NCBI GenBank assembly: GCA_016212295.1
Contig: JACRGO010000078.1
Span: forward strand, 1-22,958
Reading direction: 5' to 3'
DNA: 22,958 nucleotides
DNA from: Nitrospinota bacterium
GTDB taxonomy: Bacteria > Nitrospinota > Nitrospinia > JACRGO01
Below, in pieces: positions 1 to 8,621 of this stretch (its first letter is position 1; the number at the start of each line of letters is the position of its first letter). The translations under genes and the position numbers were made by a program. Under the pieces are notes generated by a model that made no database searches, was not told the DNA's origin, and was given only the letters and a program-made list of their open reading frames with translations.

Positions 1-51
1 GACTGCTTCAAAATTGACAAGTTTATATTTACTGGTTTTCAATTTACCCAT
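1..51 (-). CDS. Possible start of an unidentified ORF running off the left edge
   Basis: An ATG at 51-49 on the minus strand opens 17 codons (beginning MGKLKTSKYKL) with no stop before the window edge. It lies 13 bases downstream of the stop of the propeller/CSLREA gene. There is no convincing ribosome binding site and the DNA is AT-rich, so it may be chance or degraded sequence. No function can be proposed. Confidence 0.15.
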   Translation of the reverse strand, partial: MGKLKTSKYKLVNFEAV

Positions 52-64
52 AGACCCTAAAATC

Positions 65-1558
65 CTAACTCATTGATTTTGTTGGGTTTTTTAAAATTGA
101 TTTGTTGTTTTTTAATTTATGCGTAGGCTCTATAATCAAGGATTTCCTTATGCCTGGGAGTGGTTTTTTGGGGCGGATGGTGAATGTGTCCTTGACGGCG
201 CTATAGCCGGGATCGGTGATAGGGATGTCAAAGGCTATGGTGGCCGAGCCTGCATCCTTGCTTTTGTTTGCCTCCTCAATCGCGGCGCGCAGGGAGCACT
301 GCTCGCCGGACTTCTTCAAATCCACGTCGCACACGCCGTCACCCGGAGCAGCGTCGGATTTGTCGTCGGTGGCGTTTACGGCAATGTGTCCCTTAAAGGC
401 CATCCAATAAAAATTGGAGTCTCCCGTTGTTGTCTGCCGAAGGAGCACGGCATCGCCGTCACTGGAGAGGGACATGGGCTCGAAGAAACGCATGGGACCA
501 TCAAGCTGAGTCGGGGTTATGTAAACTTTCTTTGTCCCGTCCCTTTTTAAAAATAGGTAATAACCAGGGCCTTCCTCTGGCGTGCGGACTAAAATCCAGG
601 CGCCGTCAGACGTAATGCCGTAAAGTCCATGTATTGAAAGCTTTACACCGGTGATTTTTCTGAATACCGTGTTGATGATCTCTACATTGAATTCTTTCAC
701 GGCAACCCAGTCCCCGTCGTCGCTCAGGAACGCGTCAGACACGCCATGGCCTATGATTTTTTCCCTAGTCACGGGATTAGCTGACTCAATGATATAGGAT
801 TTATTCAGCAAGACAGTGTTTCCATGGTAGTTGGCCTGCACATCCAGGAAGTCGTTATGTTCCCCCCAATACATGGGCGAGAGCGGAGAGGAAAGAGCAT
901 CCGCCGGGACCCTCCATAGCCGAGTAGTTCCATAAGGCAATGCGCATTCCCAGCCTGACCATCCGCGCGCCTCATCAACCACCCATGTGCAGTCCCAGGC
1001 GCTATTAGACGCAAAAAATAAGTATTTGCCGTCTCCGCTGAGAATTCCCCCGCCAGTATTAAGGCAAGGCGGGTCCGGGTGATCAGAAACGACACATGCG
1101 CGGGTTTTGGATAGTTTACCGGTAACAGTGTCAAGAATATAGCCAACGCCGCCATAACCGCTCGATGCGCCAATAGTCGCTTTCGATCCATCATGGCTCA
1201 CACTTGTGATAAAGCCATTCGAAAAAGACACGCCTTCGCTGGAACTTATAGCATCCAAATCCAAAACCACTTCGGGCGGCCTTGAGCCGTCCGAGTTCAT
1301 CTTATAAACCTTGCGCGAATCCGAGTAAATAATTTTTTTTCCGTCCCTGGAAAGACGAATATCGCGCGGGTCCGTATTGTCCAATGCGTCAATTTTTTTC
1401 AATTTGAACGACATATCCACGGCCTCCGCCGCCGTCATGCCAGGCAATGGCCACTCAACTGCGAAAAAGCAGAGGAGGAGCAGAAAGAAGGCGATACATG
1501 AATTCCTTTGACGGGAGTTTGCTTTTTGGAGGCTTTTTGATGAAAGAAGGGATTTCAT
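65..1558 (-). CDS. Exported beta-propeller (TolB/PD40-like) protein with truncated CSLREA module
   Basis: A 497-residue protein. A basic N-terminus and hydrophobic stretch (about residues 21-35), then TAAEA near 42-46, look like a signal peptide, so it is probably periplasmic or surface-exposed. Residues about 60-385 carry at least six SxDG-type strand motifs (LSRDG 69, SHDG 121, LSGDG 173, LSDDG 278, TSDG 316, LSSDG 364), as in TolB/PD40 propellers. Residues about 393-430 (VNATDD, GDGVCD, CSLRAAIEEAN) match the CSLREA module that usually opens a right-handed beta-helix passenger. Only about 67 residues follow that motif before the stop, and the last 20 are Lys/Asn-rich and encoded by AT-rich DNA, so I infer loss of the beta-helix end. 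Substrate and role are unknown. It is separated from deaD by a large hairpin repeat. Confidence 0.75.
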   Translation of the reverse strand: MKSLLSSKSLQKANSRQRNSCIAFFLLLLCFFAVEWPLPGMTAAEAVDMSFKLKKIDALDNTDPRDIRLSRDGKKIIYSDSRKVYKMNSDGSRPPEVVLDLDAISSSEGVSFSNGFITSVSHDGSKATIGASSGYGGVGYILDTVTGKLSKTRACVVSDHPDPPCLNTGGGILSGDGKYLFFASNSAWDCTWVVDEARGWSGWECALPYGTTRLWRVPADALSSPLSPMYWGEHNDFLDVQANYHGNTVLLNKSYIIESANPVTREKIIGHGVSDAFLSDDGDWVAVKEFNVEIINTVFRKITGVKLSIHGLYGITSDGAWILVRTPEEGPGYYLFLKRDGTKKVYITPTQLDGPMRFFEPMSLSSDGDAVLLRQTTTGDSNFYWMAFKGHIAVNATDDKSDAAPGDGVCDVDLKKSGEQCSLRAAIEEANKSKDAGSATIAFDIPITDPGYSAVKDTFTIRPKKPLPGIRKSLIIEPTHKLKNNKSILKNPTKSMS

Positions 1559-1625
1559 ATTAGCCGAAAAATTTGCATGAAGTTTAGCAAAATATTATAC
1601 AAAAAACAATAACTTCCGCCATTTT

Positions 1626-1722
1626 AATAGAACACGGATGACACGGATCAGGCTGATTTTCACGGATTTTTAAAAGCTCTATCCGCGATAATCCGTGTTA
1701 TCAGCGTTATCCGCGTTCTATT
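1626..1722. repeat. Large imperfect hairpin, 'CACGGAT' family
   Basis: The left arm (1626-1667) and right arm (1681-1722) are imperfect reverse complements about 42 nt long, joined by a short AT-rich loop. The arms are built from repeated units such as AACACGGATGACACGGAT. It fills the gap between deaD and the propeller gene. A partial copy of the unit (CACGGATTAC) occurs at 3581-3590. It could act as a terminator-like structure or be a non-autonomous mobile hairpin. Confidence 0.85.
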
Positions 1723-1747
1723 TTTTAGTTCGCCGGAGGCGATAAGC

Positions 1748-3532
1748 TCAAATCAGGCTGAGGTTAAGCTTCTTTTGCCGGACATGCAGTTTTTTAAGGT
1801 GCTGAAAAATCTCCTTGGGCATGCCCTCCGGCAATTCTATTGTGCTGTAGTCGTCATACAGCCGTATGTCACCGATGAACTGGCTTTCGATCTCCGCCTC
1901 GTTCACTATGGCGCCCACGATATCCGACACCTTGACATTATGCTTCTTGCCCACTTCCAAACGGTAGCGGTCGAATTTTATGGCATTGTCGTGTCCGCGT
2001 TTTTTGTCCTTGACCTTGCCTTTGTCCTTATGCCTGTCTTCCTTTGTCTTGTCCTTATCTCTGTCCCTGCCTCTATCCCTATCCCTGTCTTTATCTTTAT
2101 CTCGGTCTCGGTCTTTATCTCGGTCTCGATTCCTGTCCCTATCCTGCCTCTCGAATTTTTTCGACGTTATTTCCCTGGCGGGTTCGGGCCTTTTCAAGGG
2201 CTTGGGTTCATGCATGTTGCCCTCCACCTGCAAAGGCTTGTCTTTCTGGGCCAGGTAGAGGAGGACCGGGGCCAGGTCCTTTACCGGCATGTTCAACTCC
2301 TGTTTCAGGACCTCCAGGTACTCCCGGAAAAAATCCAGGGACTGGTTGGCCAGGGTGTGTAGCAGGCGTTCCTTGAAAAGCTCCGCGCGTCTTTGCGCGA
2401 GTTCCCTGGTGGAAGGGAGCCGCATCGGCTCGATTTTCTGGTTGGTGGCGTGTTCTATGGACCTCAGCATGCCCTTCTCCCGTGGGGTGGCGAAGAGTAT
2501 GGCCTTGCCGACGCGTCCGGCCCGGCCGGTGCGGCCGATGCGGTGGACATAAGGCTCAGTGCTGTGAGGGATGTCAAAGTTGATCACAAGGCTAAGCCTC
2601 TCAACGTCGAGTCCCCTTGCCGCCACGTCCGTGGCCACAACGATATCCAGCTTGCGTTCCTTCAGATGAAGGACTGCTTTCTCCCTTTGGGCCTGGCTCA
2701 TGTCGCCGTTCAGAGGGGACACCGCGAAGCCGCGCGCCTCAAGCTTTTCCGCCACTTCCGTGGTGGCTGACTTAGTGCGGACGAAGATGAGGACCCCGTC
2801 GTACTCCTTCACCTCCAGCAGACGGGTCAGGGCGTCCAGCTTCTGGTTGTCGTTAAGGAGGATGTACCTCTGCTCCACGCTCTCAACCGTCGTCGTCCTT
2901 GATGCGATCTTGATTTCGCCCGGGTCCTTGAGATAGCGTTTGGCTATGCGCCGTATGGGGACTGGCATGGTGGCTGAGAACATCGCCATCTGGCATGTCT
3001 TCGGCGCGCCGGAGATTATCTGCTCCACGTCATCTATGAATCCCATGCGGAGCATCTCGTCCGCCTCGTCCAGTACTATGGCGTTCAACTGGTCGATCTT
3101 CAGGCTGCCCCGGCGGAGGTGGTCCAGGATGCGTCCCGGAGTGCCGACTATCACATGGGCGCCACGGCCCAATCCCTTCAATTGGAGAGAATACCCTTGC
3201 CCGCCATAGACCGGCAATACGTGGAACCCGTGCAGCTTCCTCGCGTATGTTTGAAACGCCTCCGCGACCTGGATCGCCAGTTCCCGCGTGGGGGTCAGCA
3301 CCAGCACCTGGGGCGGTTTTCGTTTGAGGTCCAATCTGGCCAGAAGCGGGAGCGCGAAGGCGCCGGTCTTGCCGGTCCCTGTCTGCGCCTGGCCTATTAG
3401 GTCCCGGCCCTCCATGAGTAAAGGAATGGCCTTCGCCTGGATGGGTGTCGGGCTTTCGTAACCAAGCTCCTTCAGGACGCTAAGAAATTGCTCCGGAAGG
3501 GCAAGCTGTGAAAAGGATGTTATCTCGGACAT
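1748..3532 (-). CDS. deaD: DEAD-box ATP-dependent RNA helicase (DeaD/CsdA type)
   Basis: A 594-residue cytoplasmic helicase that unwinds structured RNA, with known family roles in ribosome assembly, RNA decay and cold adaptation. Visible motifs: Q-motif region (SPTPIQ 27-32), motif I AQTGTGKT 49-56, PTRELA 81-86, TPGR 131-134, DEAD 155-158, SAT 186-188 and HRIGRTGRAGR 330-340. Residues about 518-590 (DRYRLEVGKK, DIVGAIVNEA) match the DbpA/CsdA RNA-binding domain. Between core and tail, residues about 463-513 are almost entirely Arg/Lys-Asp repeats, an unusually long charged low-complexity linker. The ATG is preceded by GGAG at a spacing of about 8. The gene stands alone, flanked on both sides by repeat-filled gaps. 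Confidence 0.97.
   Translation of the reverse strand: MSEITSFSQLALPEQFLSVLKELGYESPTPIQAKAIPLLMEGRDLIGQAQTGTGKTGAFALPLLARLDLKRKPPQVLVLTPTRELAIQVAEAFQTYARKLHGFHVLPVYGGQGYSLQLKGLGRGAHVIVGTPGRILDHLRRGSLKIDQLNAIVLDEADEMLRMGFIDDVEQIISGAPKTCQMAMFSATMPVPIRRIAKRYLKDPGEIKIASRTTTVESVEQRYILLNDNQKLDALTRLLEVKEYDGVLIFVRTKSATTEVAEKLEARGFAVSPLNGDMSQAQREKAVLHLKERKLDIVVATDVAARGLDVERLSLVINFDIPHSTEPYVHRIGRTGRAGRVGKAILFATPREKGMLRSIEHATNQKIEPMRLPSTRELAQRRAELFKERLLHTLANQSLDFFREYLEVLKQELNMPVKDLAPVLLYLAQKDKPLQVEGNMHEPKPLKRPEPAREITSKKFERQDRDRNRDRDKDRDRDKDKDRDRDRGRDRDKDKTKEDRHKDKGKVKDKKRGHDNAIKFDRYRLEVGKKHNVKVSDIVGAIVNEAEIESQFIGDIRLYDDYSTIELPEGMPKEIFQHLKKLHVRQKKLNLSLI
1994..2146. repeat. Hexamer-based low-complexity tract inside deaD
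   Basis: The DNA encoding the Arg/Lys-Asp linker is made of degenerate 6-nt units, read on the plus strand as variants of CGGTCT, TTATCT and CTATCC. Because the unit is two codons long, gain or loss of units would change linker length without breaking the frame. On the plus strand the tract also creates long spurious ORFs. Confidence 0.8.
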
Positions 3533-3577
3533 GGTAAGTTCTCCAATCAGGAAAGAATGTTGAAAAGTAATTTTTTA

Positions 3578-3726
3578 AAACACGGATTACATGGCGCTGC
3601 CTTTGCCGCAGCCAAAAAAACAAATCCCAAATGACAAATAAATTACAAATTACAATTTCTCAATGTCCAAAACAATCCTATTTCCTTGTCTGTTTTATTT
3701 GACAATTGAAATTTGAAATTTTATTT
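3578..3726. repeat. Composite intergenic repeat between mnmA and deaD
   Basis: Three repeat pieces lie side by side: a partial CACGGAT unit (3581-3590), a copy of the GC-rich GGCTGCGGC hairpin (3591-3613, minus orientation) and an AT-rich imperfect inverted repeat. The AT-rich arms (about 3631-3655 and 3703-3726) are rich in AAATTACAAATTACAA-like units. The right arm runs into the last codons and stop of mnmA. No gene is visible here. Confidence 0.65.
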
Positions 3727-4817
3727 TTCCGCACCGCTTATCCATCCACCGCCGACCACCAAGTCCTTGTCATAAAAGACCGCCGCCTGGCCGGGAGTGA
3801 CCGCCGGCTGCGGCGTCTTGAAGCGAACCTTTATTCTGTCCGGTCCCAAAGGCGATACCTCGCATCCGGTCTCCTTGCCACGGTAGCGGATCCTGACTAA
3901 CGATTCCATTATATCCCATCCCTCTTCAGGGGGCATATACCAGTTCATGCGGTTCGCCTCGAATTCCCGCCTGTAAAGTTCCTCCCTTTCCCCCACCACT
4001 ATCTCCCTCGTTTCCGGATGGATTCCGGTTACATATAGAGGCGCAGGGGCCGCGATCCCCAGTCCCTTGCGCTGTCCTATGGTGTAAAACGGCGTCCCTT
4101 TATGGGTCCCCAGCCGCTCACCTCTGGCGTTGACTATGGGACCGGGCTGGATTTTTTCCTCGCCGAGTTCCTTTTTCAGGAAGGCGCCGTAGTCGTCCTC
4201 AGCCACGAAGCAAATCTCCTGGCTCTCCTCTTTTTCCGCCGTGGAGAGTCCGAAACCCCTGGCCAATTCCCTGATCCGGGGCTTCGTGAGGTCGCCCAGC
4301 GGGAAAACAATTTTCTCCAGTTGCTTCTGGGTGAGATTGAAGAGAAAGTAGCTCTGGTCCTTTTGCGGGTCCATTCCCCTGCGCACGGCAAGCCGTCCGC
4401 CGCGCCGCACCACTGAGGCATAGTGTCCGGTGGCCAGGAAATCCGCCCCAAGTTCCAAGGCCCTCTTCAGGAGGAAATGAAATTTCATCCTCTGGTTGCA
4501 GGGGACGCATGGGTTGGGCGTGGCGCCGGACATATACTCGCGGATGAAGTAGTTCACCACCTCTTCCCTGAACTCCTTTTCCAGGTTCATGACGTAGAAG
4601 GGGATTCCTATCCCCTCCGCCACCCTTCGCGCGTCGTATACGTCCTCAAGGGAACAGCAGGTCCCGAACCTGCGGTCAGAGTCCGAGTGGTCCCATATCT
4701 GCATTGTGATGCCGATGACGTCATGCCCCTGCTCCTTCAAAAGGGCCGCTGCCACGGAACTGTCCACTCCCCCGCTCATGGCCACTACTATGCGTTTTTT
4801 TTCCTCTAATTCGCACA
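3721..4817 (-). CDS. mnmA: tRNA-specific 2-thiouridylase MnmA
   Basis: A 365-residue cytoplasmic enzyme that adds the 2-thio group to wobble U34 of tRNA Lys, Glu and Gln, using ATP and sulfur from a persulfide relay. The PP-loop SGGVDSS is at residues 15-21, the catalytic cysteine motif NPCVPCN includes C104, and the second catalytic Cys is C203 in QEICFV. ATGHYA and YTIGQRKGLGI are also typical. I take the ATG at 4817. A GTG at 4839 would add seven residues, but it lies inside the CAGAGA hairpin repeat. No good ribosome binding site precedes the ATG, because repeat DNA begins about 9 bases upstream. Full length for the family. Confidence 0.97.
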
Positions 4818-4826
4818 TAAAAATAA

Positions 4827-4911
4827 ACCGCAGAGACACAGAGACGCAGAGATTTTTGTAAAATGCTTACAGTTCTATGTTTTTTCTCTGCGTCTCTGCG
4901 ATCTCAGCGGT
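4827..4911. repeat. Large hairpin, 'CTCTGCGTCTCTGCGGT' family
   Basis: The left arm 4827-4852 and right arm 4885-4911 are near reverse complements (ACCGCAGAGACACAGAGA against TCTCTGCGTCTCTGCG and CAGCGGT). The loop is about 32 nt. The element ends 9 nt before the mnmA start codon on the minus strand, so it occupies the mnmA leader. The rest of the gap to the TPR gene (4912-5045) shows no gene. Confidence 0.88.
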
Positions 4912-5045
4912 ACAAAAATTAAATTTCAAATATTTTTAGATAGGATGTCAGGGCCGAAAGAACTGAAGGGGCAATAAAAGTGAAGTCAATATTCCTCAAA
5001 AAGTCGGGGCGCGGTTTATAGCGCGGTATGGCCGGACTTTCAGCG

Positions 5046-7379
5046 TCAAGGCAAAACGTCTTCGTACACCGCCTTTTTCAGTCCGGCGTGTATTAAGAAA
5101 CCAATTTCATCGCGGTGTTCCGATAGATTGTGAAATATCCGGGCCGGTTCCGGCTCTTCGTTACCGCCCTTGAAAAGTCCGGTCTTTAAACGTTTCTTGA
5201 CATATTTTCCGAATCCGTCTCCATTGGACCCGTTGCCGTTTTGGGTCCAATGGAAGAGTTTTAGGGCCGCATCTGCATCCGTTTCCGCGTCCGTTCGAGA
5301 GGCTATCTTGCCAAGGAGGGTCAGGTATTCATGGCTTCGGAATTCCGATTGCAACAGTTTCCATTTCTCCGCGTCCCCTTTGCCGTGTGCCTCAAGGAAG
5401 CGGAGGGGATAGGCGTGGGGAAATTTAGCTTCGAGATTTTCCGTTAAATTTTTACGGTAATCGTTGTCATGAAGGGCGCGCGCCAGATGTCCGAGGACAT
5501 GGTCGGGGTTGCTCTTTAACAGGCCATCCAGGTCCGCGAAGGCCCGGCCTCTTTCTTCTTCCCCAACCATGGTCCTGAGTTGGAAATCCGCCCGGTTGGC
5601 GATGAGGTTCTCCCTGAAAGGGGCGTACACATCTTCATCGCCGGGCTCAATGTTGTCCATTTCCACGGCCCCCTCTTTCCTGGCGGTTGCCGGCAACTGA
5701 GCATTTCTTTCCCGTGTCTCTTTTTCCAAGAAATTCGGCATTTCCACGACCATTCCCTTTTTCTTTTTTTGAATGGCATTGCAAAGGCTTTGTATAAAAC
5801 TGTCCCCGGAAAACCGGGAAACTATATCTTTATATAATTTTTCAGCCTCTTCCAGGCGATCCCACCGGAGCAGCCAGAAGGCCAAGGCACAACGGCAGAC
5901 TAAATTGTATTGGAAGCGGTCCATGGTTTTCCGGTAGAGGTTTTCCGCTTCGGCATGGGCGCCGGTCTTTGCGAGAAGTTCTGCCAAGGTATTAAATCCT
6001 TGAACATCGTCTTTATCAAGTTCCAATGCCTCTTTAAATAATTTAATGGCCCCCGCCGGGTCCCTTTCCTTCACGAGATGCGCCAAGGCCACGCGGCATA
6101 CAACGTTACCTGGAAACCGCTTAGCGGTCTCTTGATAAAGCCTTTCCGCCTCCGGCAAGCGGCCGGTCCCTGCCAGGAATTTAGCAAAATCGCCTCGGCT
6201 TACCTCGTCCTCAGGGAAGCGGCGCAGGGTCTCCCAATAGACCGCCTCCGCCAAATCGTTCTTGCCAAGGGCGGCCAGGGCCTCTGCCCATAAGGTCCAT
6301 GCATGTTCATGGCTTGGTTGCCAACGGTTGGCCTCCCTGGCCAACTCCAGGGCGTATTCCGGTTTGGAGCGCAGGAGTTTTGTGGCGAAGTTGCATCCGC
6401 TCCTGACAAAAAAATCGGCGTCGCCAGTGGCATGGGCATAATGTTCGAATTCTTTCATTATGACCTGGATATCAGGCCATACCTGTTCAGCATGCTCGTT
6501 TTTCAGACGTGTAAGTAATTTTTTTACATTGTCCAAGGGAGGAAGATACGGCGCCTTCGACTTTTTAGGCGGCTTCGCGCCCTCCAGTTTAACCCCGGCC
6601 TCCTCGAACCAAGGGAGAAACGCCGCGCCGGAATATTTTTTTTGATCTGTTATTATAGGCAAAATCAGGTCGCGCCAGGATTGGGGTGCGCGTGGATACA
6701 TGGCCTTGATGGCGCGGAAGTTGAGCAAAAACTCCCGGCGGTCATGCCTGTTGTCATGCAGGTTCAACCCCCATGTCAGAAGTCCGGTAAGCAACTCCGG
6801 GTTCAGGCCGGAAGGCCCATTGCCGTTTTCGCCTGGCGGCAATTTGCGCAAGCCAAGAAGTCCTATGGACAGGTAATGGCTAGGCCAGGTCCGGCCCGCG
6901 CCTTCGCATAATAACTGCCAGTTCTCCAGAAGGCGACGGTCCTCCTGCATGAGGGCCATGGTCCTCCATAGCTCTCCGCAGGCGTCCCGCGCGGGATTGA
7001 GATACAAGGGACCAAGCCACCGCTGATAGGCGCTGAAATGGCCGCGAAGAAAGCGGGCCGTTCCGGACAGGGAAAGGCGGTATACGGAGGCCAGGGCCTG
7101 GACCAATTCCGCCTGGTAGCGGTTGAGGCCATACTCCATGCGAAAGTCCGGGCCGTCCTTGCGCCGCTTTTCCAGCCAGGCGCAAATGGTTGCATCCAGG
7201 GTCCGGCGCAAGGGATGCTCAGGGTCAAGTCCGCCAAAGAACATGTCCAGGACATCGGACGCCTCGGCCCGTTCATAGGGGGAGATGTCCGCGACGCCGC
7301 GCAGGAGTTCGTCCAGGGCCGTTTCCGGCGATTCCTCGAATTCCTTAATCCAGGGATGTATTTCTGTTGGATTGTTCAC
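5046..7379 (-). CDS. Large TPR-repeat protein of unknown function
   Basis: A 777-residue protein I do not recognise. It has no signal peptide or membrane segment, so it is probably cytoplasmic. Residues about 324-525 contain five to six tetratricopeptide-like helical repeats of 34-35 residues, with recurring AExLYxxxxxRFP units (for example around 411-423 and 477-489). These usually form a protein-binding solenoid. The N-terminal 300 residues (Trp/Leu-rich and helical) and the C-terminal 240 residues match nothing I know. The start is a GTG at 7379 with no clear ribosome binding site. The neighbour upstream in transcription is the 326-aa unknown protein, on the same strand and 205 bp away across a hairpin repeat. 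A joint role is possible but unproven. Confidence 0.85.
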   Translation of the reverse strand: MNNPTEIHPWIKEFEESPETALDELLRGVADISPYERAEASDVLDMFFGGLDPEHPLRRTLDATICAWLEKRRKDGPDFRMEYGLNRYQAELVQALASVYRLSLSGTARFLRGHFSAYQRWLGPLYLNPARDACGELWRTMALMQEDRRLLENWQLLCEGAGRTWPSHYLSIGLLGLRKLPPGENGNGPSGLNPELLTGLLTWGLNLHDNRHDRREFLLNFRAIKAMYPRAPQSWRDLILPIITDQKKYSGAAFLPWFEEAGVKLEGAKPPKKSKAPYLPPLDNVKKLLTRLKNEHAEQVWPDIQVIMKEFEHYAHATGDADFFVRSGCNFATKLLRSKPEYALELAREANRWQPSHEHAWTLWAEALAALGKNDLAEAVYWETLRRFPEDEVSRGDFAKFLAGTGRLPEAERLYQETAKRFPGNVVCRVALAHLVKERDPAGAIKLFKEALELDKDDVQGFNTLAELLAKTGAHAEAENLYRKTMDRFQYNLVCRCALAFWLLRWDRLEEAEKLYKDIVSRFSGDSFIQSLCNAIQKKKKGMVVEMPNFLEKETRERNAQLPATARKEGAVEMDNIEPGDEDVYAPFRENLIANRADFQLRTMVGEEERGRAFADLDGLLKSNPDHVLGHLARALHDNDYRKNLTENLEAKFPHAYPLRFLEAHGKGDAEKWKLLQSEFRSHEYLTLLGKIASRTDAETDADAALKLFHWTQNGNGSNGDGFGKYVKKRLKTGLFKGGNEEPEPARIFHNLSEHRDEIGFLIHAGLKKAVYEDVLP

Positions 7380-7430
7380 TATATCGGAATTTTAATGTTT
7401 TACTTTAAAAATCAACGTGATAGCAGCGAT

Positions 7431-7549
7431 AGTGACTAAAGTGAGCTAAAGCTTCGAGTGACTAAAGTTGTGGAAGTTATCTTTTTACTATAAATAAAAA
7501 AACTACCACAACTTTAGGCACTTTAGTTCACTTTAAACTTTAGTCACTC
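7431..7549. repeat. Large hairpin, 'ACTAAAGT' family
   Basis: The left part (7431-7490) and right part (7501-7549) are imperfect reverse complements made of CTAAAGT/ACTTTAG units. The centre forms a smaller hairpin (TTGTGGAAGTT pairing with AACTACCACAA). It sits between the TPR gene and the 326-aa gene and could separate their transcription. The same family frames the gap upstream of ptsI (15380-15701). Confidence 0.85.
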
Positions 7550-7584
7550 ATCTTTTTTCATTAATCAACTTGCGAAGCTATGTT

Positions 7585-8565
7585 CTACACGGAAATATCC
7601 TCTCCAAAGCCCTCCATGCCTGTCTCGTACCGCAAGCAGAAAAGATGCTGGTTTCGAAGCGCAGCCAGGGCCTTTCCCCTGGCGTGAGGAGGAATGGGCG
7701 TGGAAATTTCTCCAAATTTTAAAAAGTGGTCCGGGGCGTAATCGATCCGGCGGTGGAGGATTTCGCTCACCAGGCGTTCGCAATTCGGGTCCGGCTCCAG
7801 GTCCAGGGTGCGGCCGTAATTCGCGGATGCGGGAGTGGGAAAAAAATGGGTGTTGAGGTCTCCATCCAGGACAGTCGGCACGGCAAAGGCGCGTTCCTTT
7901 TCCTCTTTCTTCAGGCCCTTCAAAATCTTGCTTACGGGATAGAGCATCAAGGCCACGGGGATATTTTTTTCAGGATACAGAACGTCGTAATGGGAGAGGC
8001 CAAGACGATCGCGGACCCGGCTGGTCCAGTCCGGCGCTTCAATGTCCTCTTTAATTTCGTCGTAAAAGGCGGCGAACATAGGGCGGTTGTCGCGCTCATT
8101 GTTCCATTTTTGACAAAAATCCTCCAAGACCGCCTTTGCGTCTTCCACCGTGACTTTATCGTCGGATGGCTTTTTTCTTTCACGCCAGATTTCCAGGTGT
8201 TCCGCTAATTCAGCGAGGGTTAATCCTGAACCTTTCAACACCCCGTCCAGGCATTCCAGCCGTACCACATGCTGGCTTTCCTCCAAGCCGGTTAAAAAGG
8301 CGGCGCGGTTTATTTCCGAAAAGGTTTCAGGCGTTTGGTTTCCCGCCATCATGATTTTACTGTAGCAATAACGTCCGTTATGGCTTTCCTTCCATGCTTT
8401 TAAATCCGTCCGCGCAGGGGCAAAGTCGTCCTCATAAGCCCTTTGCCTGTCCGCCGCGATCCGTTCCTCGAAGAGGTAATTATGGGCATAGGCAATGGAA
8501 ACGGCATCGCCGTTTTTGGCAAGATCATCCAAAAGAGATTTTAATGTTGGGTTTACAGGCATCAT
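7585..8565 (-). CDS. Conserved-looking 326-aa protein of unknown function
   Basis: An unrecognised soluble protein without signal peptide or membrane segment. It has a mixed helical and loop composition, a charged middle (about 125-175) and an aromatic, Pro-rich C-terminal third containing YAPDHFLKFGEI. No catalytic motif I can name is visible. The start has tandem ATG codons (8565 and 8562) with only a weak GAAGA upstream. It lies 56 bp downstream of pgpA and 205 bp upstream of the TPR protein, all on the minus strand, so it may be co-transcribed with pgpA. Codon use looks like that of its neighbours and the ORF is intact, which supports a real gene. Confidence 0.75.
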   Translation of the reverse strand: MMPVNPTLKSLLDDLAKNGDAVSIAYAHNYLFEERIAADRQRAYEDDFAPARTDLKAWKESHNGRYCYSKIMMAGNQTPETFSEINRAAFLTGLEESQHVVRLECLDGVLKGSGLTLAELAEHLEIWRERKKPSDDKVTVEDAKAVLEDFCQKWNNERDNRPMFAAFYDEIKEDIEAPDWTSRVRDRLGLSHYDVLYPEKNIPVALMLYPVSKILKGLKKEEKERAFAVPTVLDGDLNTHFFPTPASANYGRTLDLEPDPNCERLVSEILHRRIDYAPDHFLKFGEISTPIPPHARGKALAALRNQHLFCLRYETGMEGFGEDISV

Positions 8566-8621
8566 AATTTAATTGTCTTCAATATACTTATAAAAAGGGG
8601 GGCTGGTCAAGGCGGTAAACG

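Noticed and set aside
1775-2376. Long plus-strand ORFs of 110-195 codons opposite deaD
   Set aside because: They arise from the hexamer low-complexity tract and the DbpA-like tail of deaD on the other strand, and their products are Leu/Ser/Pro-rich noise.
5046-8565. Calling the TPR/326-aa pair a defence or toxin-antitoxin system
   Set aside because: No nuclease, NTPase, protease or other effector motif is visible in either protein and no other defence gene is near, so such a label would be invention.
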